DNA from: Periplaneta americana
Lineage: Eukaryota > Arthropoda > Insecta > Blattodea > Blattidae
Direction: 5' to 3'
Assembly: GCF_040183065.1 (NCBI RefSeq)
Contig: NW_027185501.1
Location: forward strand, 1,266,001 to 1,330,000
DNA: 64,000 nucleotides
Shown here: positions 1 to 11,759 of the stretch, piece by piece
How the letters are laid out: each line of letters opens with the position of its first letter
How positions within the stretch are numbered: position 1 is the first letter of the stretch
Notes under the pieces: generated by a model
What the model saw: the letters and a program-made list of their open reading frames with translations, nothing else
Told to the model about the DNA's origin: nothing
The model's database searches: none
Translations under genes and position numbers: made by a program

Positions 1-91
1 GATGCTTGACGGTTGTCAGCCCACTTTGAAGTCTGTGGATATAGAGGAAATATTGGATCGGTGTCGGTTAGAGTTCCCGAGTAGCTCAGTG

Positions 92-199
92 GTAGAACGT
101 TGGTACGTTAAACCAAAGGTCTCGGGATCGATCCCCGGCCCCGTGGTAGAGCATTGCTACGTTAAAATAAGGTCCCGGGTTCGATACCCGCCTCCGGAA
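92..199 (+). repeat. 54-bp internal duplication of the tRNA-like module, monomer 1
   Basis: The stretch from the D-arm GTAGA to the acceptor side is repeated with a 54-bp shift (92-145, then from 146), giving a module with two anticodon arms and two T arms. The same arrangement recurs at 2989-3042 and from 3043. Confidence 0.8.
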
Positions 200-2988
200 T
201 AATTTCTCCCTCGAAATTATTCAAATCAACTTTACAGGGAGTTATACCTGAAATCTTGATTTGCATAACACGCGTCACTGTTCGTTAACAGAAAACCAGA
301 ATTTAAGTCACACGGAGTTAGTGTGCACTCGAAGTTGGATGCTTGACGGTTGTCAGCCCAATTTGAGGTCTGTGGATATCGGGGAAAATTTGGATCGGTG
401 TCGGATAGAGTTCCCGAGTAGCTCAGTGGTAGAGCGTTGGTACATTAAACCAAAGGTCCCGGGTTCGATATCCGGCTCCGGAACAATTTTTCCCTCGAAA
501 TTATTCTAATCAACTTTACAGGGATTTATACCTGAAATCTTGATTTGCATAATACACGTCACTATTCGTTATCAGAAAACCACAATTTAAGTCACACGGA
601 GTTAGTGTGCACTCGAAGTTGGATGCTTGACGGTTGTCAGCCCACTTTGAGGTCTGTGGATATAGAGGGAAAAATTGGATCGGTGTCGGTTAGAGTTCCC
701 GAGTAGCTCAGTGGTAGAGCGTTGGTACGTTAAACCAAAGGTCCCGGGTTCCATACCTGGCCCCGGAACAATTTTTCCCTCGAAATTATTCAAATCAACT
801 TTATAGGGAATTATACCTGAATCTCGATTTGCATAATACACGTCACTGTTCGTTAACAGAAAACCACAATTCAAATTACACGGAGTTAGTGTGCACTCGA
901 ATCTGGATGCTTTACGTTTGTCAGCCCAATTTGAGGTCTGTGGATATAGAGGGAAAAATTGGATCGGTGTCGTTTAGAGTTCCCGAGTAGCTCAGTGGTA
1001 GAGCGTTGGTACGTTAAATCAAAGGTCCCGGGTTCGATACCCGGCTCTGGAACAATTTTTCCCACGAAATTATTCAAATCATCTTTACAGGAGTTATACC
1101 TGAAATCTTGATTTGCATAATAAACGTCACTCTTCGTTAACAGAAAACCACAATTTAAGTCATACGGAGTTAGAGTGCACTCGAAGTTGGATGCTTGACG
1201 GTTGTCAGCCCACTTCGAGGTCTGTGGATACAGAGGGAACAATTGGATCGTTGTAGGTTAGAGTTCCCGAGTAGCTCAGTGGTAGAGCGTTGGTACTTTA
1301 AACCAAAGGTCCCGGGTTCGATACCCGGCTCCGGAACAATTTTTCCCTCGAAATTATTCAAATCACCTCTACAGGGAGTTATACCTGAAATCTTATTTCC
1401 ATAATACACGTCACTGTTCGTTAACAGAAAACTACAATTTAAGTCACACCGAGTTAGTGTGCACTCGAAGTTGGATGCTTGACGGTTGTCAGCCCACTTT
1501 GAGGTCTGTGGATATAGAGGGAAAAATTGGATCGGTGTCGGTTAGAGTTCCCGAGTAGCTCAGTAGTAGAGCGTTGGTACGTTAAACCAAAGGTCCCGGG
1601 TTCGATACACGGCTCCGGAACAATTTTCCCTCGAAATTATTCAAATCAACTTTACAGGGATTTCCCTGAAATCTTGATTTGCATAATACACGTCAGTGTT
1701 CGTTAACAGAAAAAACCACAATTTAAGTCACACGGAGTTAGTGTGCACTCGAAGTTGGATGCTTGACGGTTGTCAGCCCACTTTGAGGTCTGTGGATATA
1801 GAGGGAAAAATTGGATCGGTGTCGGTTAGAGTTCCCGAGTAGCTCAGTGGTAGAGCGTTGGTACGTTAAACCAAAGGTCCCGGGTTCGATACCCGGCTCC
1901 GGATCAATTTTTCCCTCGTAATTATTCAAATCAACTTTGCAGGGTGTTATATCTGAAATCTTGATTTGCATAATACACGTCACTTTTCGTTAACAGAAAA
2001 CCACAATTTAAGTCACACGGAGTTGGTATGCACTCGAAGTTGGATGCTTGACGGTTGTCAGCCCACTTTGAGGTCTGTGGATATAGAGGGAAAAATTGGA
2101 TTGGTGTCGGTTAGAGTTCCCGAGTAGCTCAGTGGCAGATCGTTGGTACATTAAACCAAAGGACCCGGGTTCGATAAGCGGCCCAGGAACAATTTTTCCC
2201 TCGAAATTATTCAAATCAACTTTACAGGGAGTTATACCTGAAATCTTGATTTGCATAATACACGTCACTGTTCGTTAACAGAAAACCACAATTTAAGTCA
2301 CACGGAGTTAGTATGCACTCGAAGTTGGATGCTTGACGGTTGTAAGCCCACTTTGAGGTCTGTGGATATAGAGGGAAAAATTGAATCGGTGTCGGTTAGA
2401 GTTCCCGAGTAGTTCAGTGGTAGAGCGTTGGTACGTTAAACCAAAGGTCCCGAGTTCGACACACGGCTCAGGAACAATTTTTCCGTCGAAATTATTCAAA
2501 TCAACTTTACAGTGAGTTATACTTGAAATCTTGTTTTGCATAATACACGTCACTGTTCGTAAACAGAAAACCACAATTTCAGTCACACTGAGTTAGTGTG
2601 CACTCGACGTTGGATGCTTGACGGTTGTCAGCCCATTTTGAGGTCTGTGGATATAGAGGGAAAAATTGGATCGGTGTCGGTTAGAGTTCCCAAGAAGGTC
2701 AGTGGTAGAGCGTTGGTACGTTAAACCAAAGGTCCCGGGTTCGATACCCGGCTCCGGAACAATTTTTCCCTCGAAATTATTCAAATCAACTTTACAGGGA
2801 GTTATACCTGAAATCTTGATTTGCATAATACACGTCAGTGTTCGTTAATAGAAAACCACAATTTAAATCCAACGGAGTTAGTGTGCACTCGAAGTTGGAT
2901 GCTTGACGGTTGTCAGCCCACTTTGAGGTCTGTGGATATAGAGGAAATATTGAATCGGTGTCAGTTAGAGTTCCGGAGTAGCTCAGTT

Positions 2989-3096
2989 GTAGAGAGTTGG
3001 TACGTTAAACCAAAGTTCCCGGGATCCATACCCGGCCCCGTGGTAGAGCGTTGCTACATTAAACCAAAGGTCCCGGGTTCGATACCCGGCTCCGGA
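2989..3096 (+). repeat. 54-bp internal duplication of the tRNA-like module, second monomer
   Basis: Same 54-bp offset duplication as in the first monomer, with the same CGGCCCCGTGG joint, so both probably descend from one event that spread within the array. Confidence 0.8.
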
Positions 3097-4733
3097 ACAA
3101 TTTTTTCCTCGAAATTATTCAAATCAACTTTACAGTTAGTTATACCTGAAATCTTGATTTGCATAATACACGTCACTGTTCTTTAACAGAAAACCACAAT
3201 TTAAATCACACGGAGTTAGTGTGCACTCGAAGTTTGATGCTTGACGGTTCTCAGCTCACTTTGAGGTCTGTGGATATAGAGGGAAAATTTGAATTGGTGT
3301 CGGTTAGAGTTCCCGAGTAGCTCAGTGGAAGAACGTTGTTACGTTAAACCAAAGGTCCCGGGTTCGATACCCGGCTCCGGAAAAATTTTCCCTCTAAATT
3401 ATTCAAATCAACTTAACAGGGAGTTATACCTGAAATCTTGATTTGCATAATACACGTCACTGTTCGTTAACAGAAAACCAGAATTTAAGTCACACGGAGT
3501 TAGTGTGCACTCGAAGTTCGATGCTTGACGGTTGTCAGCCCAATTTGAGGTCTGTGGAAATAGAGGGAAAAATTGGTTCGGCGTCGGTTAGAGTTCCCGA
3601 ATAGCTCAGTGGTAGAGCGTTGGTACGTTAAACCAAAGGTCCCGGGTTCGATAACCGGCTCCGGAACAATTTTTACCTCGAAATTATTCAAATCAACTTT
3701 ACAGGGTGTTATATCTGAAATCTTGATTTGCATAATACACGTCACTGTTCGTTAACAGAAAACCACAATTTAAGTCATACGGAGTTAGTGTGCACTCGAA
3801 GTTGGATGCTTGACGGTTGTCAGCCCACTTCGAGGTCTGTGGATACAGAGGGAACAATTGGATCGTTGTAGGTTAGAGTTCCCGAGTAGCTCAGTGGTAG
3901 AGCGTTGGTACGTTAAACCAAAGGTCCCGGGTTCGATACCCGGCTCCGGAACAATTTTTTCCTCGAAATTATTCAAATCAACTTTACAGTTAGTTATACC
4001 TGAAATCTTGATTTGCATAATACACGTCACTGTTCGTTAACAGAAAACCACAATTTAAGTCATACGGAGTTAGTGTGCACTCGAAGTTGGATGCTTGACG
4101 GTTGTCAGCCCACTTCGAGGTCTGTGGATACAGAGGGAACAATTGGATCGTTGTAGGTTAGAGTTCCCGAGTAGCTCAGTGGTAGAGCGTTGGTACGTTA
4201 AACCAAAGGTCCCGGGTTCGATACCCGGCTCCGGAACAATTTTTCCCTCGAAATTATTCAAATCACCTCTACAGGGAGTTATACCTGAAATCTTATTTCC
4301 ATAATACACGTCACTGTTCGTTAACAGAAAACTACAATTTAAGTCACACCGAGTTAGTGTGCACTCGAAGTTGGATGCTTGACGGTTGTCAGCCCACTTT
4401 GAGGTCTGTGGATATAGAGGGAAAAATTGGATCGGTGTCGGTTAGAGTTCCCGAGTAGCTCAGTGGTAAAGCGTTGGTACATTAAACCAAAGGTCCCGGG
4501 TTCGATAACCGGCTCCGGAACAATTTTTCCCTCGAAATTATTCAATTCAACTTTACATGGTGTTATACCTGAAATCTTGATTTGCATAATACACGTCACT
4601 GTTCGTTAACAGAAAACCACAATTTAAGACACACGGAGTTAGTGTGCACTCGAAGTTGGATGCTTGACGGTTGTCAGCCCACTTTGAGGTCTGTGGATAT
4701 AGAGGGAAAAATTGGATCGGCGTCGGTTAGAGT

Positions 4734-4805
4734 TCCCGAGTAGCTCAGTGGTAGAGCGTTGGTACGTTAAACCAAAGGTCCCGAGTTCGATACTCGGCTC
4801 CGGAA
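4734..4805 (+). ncRNA. tRNA-like module variant with compensated T stem
   Basis: Same module as elsewhere in the array, but the T stem reads CCGAG (4781-4785) with CTCGG (4793-4797) instead of CCGGG/CCCGG, so a G-C pair has become A-T with pairing kept. The same pair occurs at 6206-6210/6218-6222. Monomers near 7632 and near 8490 carry only the first half of the change (CCGAG with CCCGG). Confidence 0.7.
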
Positions 4806-4908
4806 CAATTTTTCCCTCGAAATTATTCAATTCAACTTTACATGGTGTTATACCTGAAATCTTGATTTGCATAATACACGTCACTGTTCGTTAACAGAAA
4901 ACCACAAT

Positions 4909-7774
4909 TTAAGTCACACGGAGTTGGTATGCACTCGAAGTTGGATGCTTGACGGTTGTCAGCCCACTTTGAGGTCTGTGGATATGGAGGGAAAAATTGG
5001 ATCGGTGTCGGTTAGAGTTCCCGAGTAGCTCAGTGGCAGATCGTTGGTACATTAAACCAAAGGTCCCGGGTTCGATAAGCGGCCCAGGAACAATTTTTCC
5101 CTCGAAATTATTCAAATCAATTTTACAGGGAGTTATACCTGAAATCTTGATTCGCATAATACACGTCACTGTTCGTTAACAGAAAACCACAATTATGTCA
5201 CACGGAGTTAGTGTGCACTCGAAGTTGGATGCTTGACGGTTGTCAGCCCATTTTGAGTTCTGTGGATACAGAGGGAAAAATTGGATCGGTGTCGGTTAGA
5301 GTTCCCGAGTAGCACAGTGGTAGAGCGTTCGTACGTTAAACCAAATGTCCCGGGTTCGATACCCAGCTCCGGAACAATTTTTCCCTCGAAATTATTCAAA
5401 TCAACTTTACAGGGAATTATACCTGAAATCTTGATTTGCATAATACACGTCACTGTTCGTTAACAGAAAACCACAATTTAAGTCACACGGAGTTAATGTG
5501 CACTCGAAGTTGGATGCTTGACGGTTGTCAGCCCACTTTGAGTTCTGTGGATATAGAGGGAAAAATTGGATCGGTGTCGGTTAGAGTTCCCGAGTAGCTC
5601 AGTAGTAGAGCGTTGGTACGTTAAACCAAAGGTCCCGGGTTCGATACACGGCTCCGGAACAATTTTCCCTCGAAATTATTCAAATCAACTTTACAGGGAT
5701 TTATACCTGAAATCTTGATTTGCATAATACACGTCAGTGTTCGTTAACAGAAAAAACCACAATTTAAGTCACACGGAGTTAGTGTGCACTCGAAGTTGGA
5801 TGCTTGACGGTTGTCAGCCCACTTTGAGGTCTGTGGATATAGAGGGAAAAATTGGATCGGTGTCGGTTAGAGTTCCCAAGTAGCTCAGTGGTAGAGCGTT
5901 GGTACGTTAAACCAAAGGTCCCGGGTTCGATACCCGGCTCCGGATCAATTTTTCCCTCGTAATTATTCAAATCAACTTTGCAGGGTGTTATATCTGAAAT
6001 CTTGATTTGCATAATACACGTCACTTTTCGTTAACAGAAAACCACAATTTAAGTCACACGGAGTTAGTGTGCACTCGAAGTTGAATGCTTGACGGTTGTC
6101 AGCCCGCTTTGAGGTCTGTGGATATAGAGGGAAAAATTGGATCGGCGTCGGTTAGAGTTCCCGAGAAGCTCAGTGGTAGAGCTTTGGTACGTTAAACCAA
6201 AGGTCCCGAGTTCGATACTCGGCTCAGGAACAATTTTTCCCTCGAAATTATTCAATTCAACTTTACATGGTGTTATACCTGAAATCTTGATTTGCATAAT
6301 ACACGTCACTGTTCGTTAACAGAAAACCACAATTTAAGTCACACGGAGTTGGTATGCACTCGAAGTTGGATGCTTGACGGTTGTCAGCCCACTTTGAGGT
6401 CTGTGGATATGGAGGGAAAAATTGGATCGGTGTCGGTTAGAGTTCCCGAGTAGCTCAGTGGCAGATCGTTGGTACATTAAACCAAAAGTCCCGGGTTCGA
6501 TAAGCGGCCCAGGAACAATTTTTCCCTCGAAATTATTCAAATCAATTTTACAGGGAGTTATACCTCAAATCTTGATTCGCATAATACACGTCACTGTTCG
6601 TTAACAGAAAACCACAATTTAAGTCACACGGAGTTAGTGTGCACTCGAAGTTGGATGCTTGACGGTTGTCAGCCCACTTTGAGTTCTGTGGATACAGAGG
6701 GAAAAATTGGATCGGTGTCGGTTAGAGTTCCCGAGTAGCACAGTGGTAGAGCGTTCGTACGTTAAACCAAATGTCCCGGGTTCGATACCCAGCTCCGGAA
6801 CAATTTTTCCCTCGAAATTATTCAAATCAACTTTACAGGGAATTATACCTGAAATCTTGATTTGCATAATACACGTCACTGTTCGTTAACAGAAAACCAC
6901 AATTTAAGTCACACGGAGTTAATGTGCACTCGAAGTTGGATGCTTGACGGTTGTCAGCCCACTTTGAGTTCTGTGGATATAGAGGGATAAATTGGATCGG
7001 TGTCGGTTAGAGTTCCCGAGTAGCTCAGTAGTAGAGCGTTGGTACGTTAAACCAAAGGTCCCGGGTTCGATACACGGCTCCGGAACAATTTTCCCTCGAA
7101 ATTATTCAAATCAACTTTACAGGGATTTATACCTGAAATCTTGATTTGCATAATACACGTCACTGTTCGTTAACAGAAAAAACCACAATTTAAGTCACAC
7201 GGAGTTAGTGTGCACTCGAAGTTGGATGCTTGACGGTTGTCAGCCCACTTTGAGGTCTGTGGATATAGAGGGAAAAATTGGATCGGTGTCGGTTAGAGTT
7301 CCCGAGTAGCTCAGTGGTAGAGCGTTGGTACGTTAAACCAAAGGTCCCGGGTTCGATACCCGGCTCCGGATCAATTTTTCCCTCGTAATTATTCAAATCA
7401 ACTTTGCAGGGTGTTATATCTGAAATCTTGATTTGCATAATACACGTCACTTTTCGTTAACAGAAAACCACAATTTAAGTCACACGGAGTTAGTGTGCAC
7501 TCGAAGTTGAATGCTTGACGGTTGTCAGCCCGCTTTGAGGTCTGTGGATATAGAGGGAAAAATTGGATCGGCGTCGGTTAGAGTTCCCGAGTAGCTCAGT
7601 GGTAGAGCGTTGGTACGTTAAACCAAAGGTCCCGAGTTCGATACCCGGCTCCGGAACAATTTTTCCCTCGAAATTATTCAAATCAACTTTACATGGTGTT
7701 ATACCTGAAATCTTGATTTGCATAATACACGTCACTGTTCGTTAACAGAAAACCACAATTTAAGTCACACGGAG
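4909..7774 (+). repeat. Two copies of a five-monomer higher-order repeat, about 1426 bp each
   Basis: Monomer variants recur in the same order at 4909/6334 (GGCAGATCG type), 5208/6634 (AGCACAGTGG type), 5493/6920 (CAGTAGTAG type), 5779/7205 and 6064/7490, each pair 1425-1426 bp apart and almost identical. A partial third set runs from 8347 to about 9770. Unequal crossover or block duplication is the usual explanation. Confidence 0.85.
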
Positions 7775-8124
7775 TTAGTGTGCACTCGAAGTTGGATGCT
7801 TGACGGTTGTCAGCCCACTTTTAGGTCTGTGGATATAGAGGGAAAACTTTGATCGGTGTCGGTTAGAGTTCTCGAGTAGCTCAGTGGAAGAGCGTTGGTA
7901 CATTAAACCAAAGGTCCCGGGTTCGAAACCCGGCTCCGGAACAATTGTTCCCTCGAAATTATTCAAATCAACTTTACAGGGATTTATACCTGAAATCTTG
8001 ATTTGCATAATACACGTCAGTGTTCGTTAACAGAAAAAACCACAATTTAAGTCACACGGAGTTAGTGTGCACTCGAAGTTGGATGCTTGACGGTTGTCAG
8101 CCCACTTTGAGGTCTGTGGATATA

Positions 8125-8241
8125 GAGGGAAAAATTGGATCGGTGTCGGTTAGAGTTCCCGAGTAGCTCAGTGGTAGAGCGTTGGTACGTTAAACCAAAG
8201 GTCCCGGGTTCGATACCCGGCTCCGGAACAATTTTTCCCTC
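8125..8241 (+). repeat. 13-bp inverted repeat bracketing the tRNA-like module
   Basis: GAGGGAAAAATTG at 8125-8137 and its exact reverse complement CAATTTTTCCCTC at 8229-8241 flank the tRNA-like module. The right arm abuts the acceptor end and contains the T5 run. The arrangement recurs with small changes in most monomers (for example around 4240 and 9660). RNA of the whole unit could form a long stem with the cloverleaf in its loop. Confidence 0.85.
8157..8228 (+). ncRNA. Representative tRNA-like module of the satellite (Asn-type GTT anticodon position)
   Basis: Best-preserved example of the module found in every monomer. The 72 nt fold as a cloverleaf: acceptor TCCCGAG/CTCCGGA with one C-C mismatch, D stem GCTC/GAGC, anticodon stem TTGGT/ACCAA, loop ACGTTAA, T stem CCGGG/CCCGG with loop TTCGATA. 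Position 33 is C, not the near-universal U, and there is a central acceptor mismatch, so a working translational tRNA-Asn is unlikely. The A and B boxes match the type 2 Pol III consensus, and TTTTT at 8232-8236 would terminate Pol III four bases past the module. No CCA is encoded, as expected in eukaryotes. Transcription is inferred, not seen. Confidence 0.7.
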
Positions 8242-10291
8242 GAAATTATTCAAATCAACTTTACAGGGTGTTATATCTGAAATCTTGATTTGCATAATAC
8301 ACGTCACTTTTCGTTAACAGAAAACGACAATTTAAGTCACACGGAGTTAGTGTACACTCGAAGTTGGATGCTTGACGATTGTCAGCCCACTTTGAGGTCT
8401 GTGGATATAGAGGGAAAAATTGGATCGGCGTCGGTTAGAGTTCCCGAGTAGCTCAGTGGTAGAGCGTTGGTACGTTAAACCAAAGGTCCCGAGTTCGATA
8501 CCCGGCTCCGGAACAATTTTTCCCTAGAAATTATTCAAATCAACTTTACATGGTGTTATACCTGAAATCTTGATTTGCATAATACACGTCACTGTTCGTT
8601 AACAGAAAACCACAATTTAAGTCACACGGAGTTGGTGTGCACTCGAAGTTGGATGCTTGACGGTTGTCAGCCCACTTTTAGGTCTGTGGATATAGAGGGA
8701 AAAATTGGATCGGTGTCGGTTAGAGTTCCCGAGTAGCTCAGTGGCAGAGCGTTGGTACATTAAACCAAAGGTCCCGGGTTCGATAACCGGCCCCGGAAGA
8801 ATTTTTCCCTCGAAATTATTCTAATCAATTTTACAGGGAGTTATACCTGAAATCTTGATTTGCGTAATACACGTCACTGTTCGTTAACAGAAAACCACAA
8901 TTTAAGTCACACGGAGTTAGTGTGCACTCGAAGTTGGATGCTTGACGGTTGTCAGCCCACTTCGAGTTCTGTGGAAACAGAGGGAAAAATTGGATCGGTG
9001 TCGGTTAGAGTTCCCGAGTAGCTCAGTGGTAGAGCGTTCGTACGTTAAACCAAATGTCCCGGGTTCGATACCCAGCTCCGGAACAATTTTTCCCTCGAAA
9101 TTATTCAAATCAAATTTACAGGGATTTATACCTGAAATCTTGATTTGCGTAATACACGTCACTGTTCGTTAACAGAAAACCACAATTTAAGTCACACGAA
9201 GTTAGTGTGCACTCGAAGTTGGATGCTTGACGGTTGTCAGCCCACTTTGAGGTCTGAGGATATAGAGGAAAAAATTAGATCCGTGTCGGTTAGAGTTCCC
9301 GAGTAGCTCAGTAGTAGAGCGTTGGTACGTTAAACCAAAGGTCCCGGGTTCGATACCCGGCTCCGGAACAATTGTTCCCTCGAAATTATTCAAATCAACT
9401 TTACAGGGATTTATACCTGAAATCTTGATTTGCATGATACACGTCAGTGTTCGTTAACAGAAAAAACCACAATTTAAGTCACACGGAGTTAGTGTGCACT
9501 CGAAGTTGGATGATTGACGGTTGTCAGCCCACTTTGAGGTCTGTTTATATAGAGGGAAAAATTGGATCGGTCTCTGTTAGAGTTCCCGAGTAGCTCAGTG
9601 GTAGAGCGTTGGTACGTTAAACCAAAGGTCCCGGGTTCGATACCCGGCTCCGGAACAATTTTTCCCTCGAAATTATTCAAATCAACTTTACAGGGAGTTA
9701 TACCTGAAATCTTGATTTGAATAATACACGTCACTGTTCGTTAACAGAAAACCTCAATTTAAGTCACACGGAGTTAGTGTGCACTCGAATTTGGATGCTT
9801 GACGGTTGTCAGCCCACTTTGAGGTCTGTGGATATCGAGGGAAAAATTGGATCGGTGTCGGTTAGAGTTCCCGAGTAGCTCAGTGGTAGAGCGTTGGTAC
9901 GGTAAACCAAAGGTCCCGGATTCGTTACCCGGCTCCGGAACAATTTTTCCCTCGAAATTATTCAAATCAACTTTACAGGGAGTTATACCTGAAATCTTGA
10001 TTTGCATAATACACGTCACTGTTCGTTAACAGAAAACCACAATTTAAGTCACACGGAGTTAGTGTGCACTCGAAGTTGGATGCTTGACGGTTGTCAGCCC
10101 ACTTTGAGGTCTGTGTATATAGATTGAAAAATTGGATCGGTGTCGGTTAGAGTTCCCGAGTAGCTCAGTGGTAGAGCGTTGGTACGTTAATCCAAAGGTG
10201 CCGGGTTCGATACCCGGCTCCGGAACAATTTTTCCCTCGAAATTATTCAAATCAACTTTACAGGGTGTTATACCTGAAATCTTGATTTGCA

Positions 10292-11475
10292 GATCGACTA
10301 TTGATCAGATTTTTAGTATTCGACAGATAATGGAGAAAAAATGGGAGTATAAGGGTACGGTACATCAGTTATTCATAGATTTCAAAAAGGCTTATGACTC
10401 GGTGAAGGGGGAAGTATTATATGATATTGTTATTGAATTTGGTATTCCCAAGAAACTAGTTCGATTAATTAAAATGTGTCTCAGTGAAACATACAGCAGA
10501 GTCCGTATAGGACAGTTTCTATCTGATGCTTTTCCAATTCACTGCGGGCTAAAGCAGGGAGATGCACTAACACCTTTACTTCTTAACTTCGCTCTAGAAT
10601 ATGCCATTAGGAAAGTTCAGGATAACAGGCAGGGTTTGGAATTGAACGGGTTACATCAGCTTCTTGTCTATGCGGATGACGTGAATATGTTAGGAGAAAA
10701 TACACAAACGATTAGGGAAAACACGGAAATTTTACTTGAAGCAAGTAGAGCGATCGGTTTGGAAGTAAATCCCGAAAAGACTAAGTATATGATTATGTCT
10801 CGTGACCAGAATATTGTACGAAATGGAAATATAAAAATTGGAGATTTATCCTTCAAAGAGGGGGAAAAATTCAAATATCTTGTAGCAACAGTAACAAATA
10901 TAAATGACACTCGGGAGGAAATTAAACGCAGAATAAATATGGGAAATGCGTGTTATTATTCGGTTGAGAAGCTTTTATCATCCAGTCTGCTGTCCAAAAA
11001 TCTGAAAGTTAGAATTTATAAAACAGTTATATTACCGGTTGTTCTGTATGGTTGTGAAACTTGGACTCTCACTCAGAGAGAGGAACATAGGTTCAGGGTG
11101 TTTGAGAATAAGGTGCTAAGGAAAATATTTGGGGCAAAGAGGGATGAAGTTACAGGAGAATGGAGAAAGTTACACAACACAGAACTGCACGCATTGTATT
11201 GTTCACCTAACATAATTAGGAACATTAAAGCCAGACGTTCGAGATGGGCAGGGCATGTAGCACGTATGGGCGAATCCAGAAATGCATATAGAGTGTTAGT
11301 TGGAAGACCGGAGGGAAAAAGACCTTTAGTGAGGCCGAGACGTAGATGGGAGGATAATATTAAAATGGATTTGAGGGAGGTGGGTTATGAAGATAGAGAC
11401 TGGATTAATCTTGCACAGGATAGGGACCGCTGGCGGGCTTATTTGAGGGCGGCAATGAACCTTCGGTTTCCTTAA
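10292..11475 (+). CDS. LINE reverse transcriptase, partial (lacks N-terminus)
   Basis: About 394 codons are open to a TAA at 11473-11475. They start inside the RT domain: [12 protein letters not shown], then DFKKAYDSV (catalytic Asp of motif A), [12 protein letters not shown], the catalytic YADDVNMLG box, then the thumb and a C-terminal region with [10 protein letters not shown] and [13 protein letters not shown]. An autonomous element would also encode an endonuclease, which is absent here, so this copy cannot move itself. The frame stays open leftwards into the satellite for about 50 codons; that is accidental and not part of the protein. The unbroken frame suggests a fairly young insertion. 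Confidence 0.9.
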
Positions 11476-11509
11476 AAACCATTTGTAAGTAAGTAAGTAA
11501 GTAAGTAAG
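10292..11509 (+). mobile_element. LINE family A, 5'-truncated copy with (TAAG)6 tail
   Basis: Non-LTR retrotransposon 3' part joined directly to the satellite at 10291/10292. It contains the RT coding region, a very short 3' UTR and six TAAG units at 11486-11509. Two other fragments of the same family are at 31722-32045 and, inverted, at 55540-55975. Clade is uncertain: the LYGCETW and GRPEGKRP...RRRW C-terminus is typical of insect LINEs of the CR1/Jockey or RTE side. Confidence 0.9.
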
Positions 11510-11759
11510 AAATCTTGCGTGATCTGCACCATATGTATAGCAGTAGTTAACAGAGGTGAAAAAGTTAAGTGAGTCACCCTGCAACATCGATCCACGTTCC
11601 TAAAGTTTGAAATATTAATAAGCTTCAGTAAATGGGGAAATGTTTCAATTACAAATGCAGGTGGATTTATGTCACTCTCTGGGTCTTCTGCGTCATATCC
11701 ACTGATCAGGGAGTTGTCATCGAGCCAATTCCACACAGCTGTGGTCGCATGAACCATTC

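Larger units (their letters stand above)
1..10291 (+). repeat. tRNA-like satellite array, about 36 monomers of about 285 bp
   Basis: Head-to-tail tandem repeat with a period of about 285 bp, entered mid-monomer at the left edge and ending at 10291, where the shared phrase CTTGATTTGCA stops matching. Each monomer runs: a GTGTGCACTCGAAGTTGGA segment, TGACGGTTGTCA, a 13-bp GAGGGAAAAATTG arm, 19 nt, a 72-nt tRNA-like module, the inverted arm CAATTTTTCCCTC, then an AT-rich spacer. Copies differ by a few to about ten per cent by eye. Reading frames of 60-81 codons on both strands recur every 285 bp; they are products of the repeat, not genes. The A box (TAGCTCAGTGG) and B box (GGTTCGATACC) are kept in most copies. 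This could be a tandemly amplified tRNA-derived SINE or an amplified tRNA-like gene; I cannot tell which. Confidence 0.97.

Noticed and set aside
8157-8228. Functional tRNA-Asn gene cluster
   Set aside because: C33, an acceptor mismatch, and anticodon changes between monomers (GTT, ATT) argue against translation. Kept as tRNA-like.
1-10290. Dozens of 60-81 codon frames on both strands (for example [20 protein letters not shown])
   Set aside because: They recur every 285 bp and are translations of the tRNA-like module and spacer. The [10 protein letters not shown]-type peptide comes from the B-box region and is a known annotation artefact.
1-10291. CRISPR-like array
   Set aside because: Whole monomers repeat, there are no unique spacers, and the genome is clearly eukaryotic.
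10132-11475. Single 447-codon fusion gene of satellite and reverse transcriptase
   Set aside because: The first 50 or so codons are satellite sequence that happens to be in frame with the truncated LINE.
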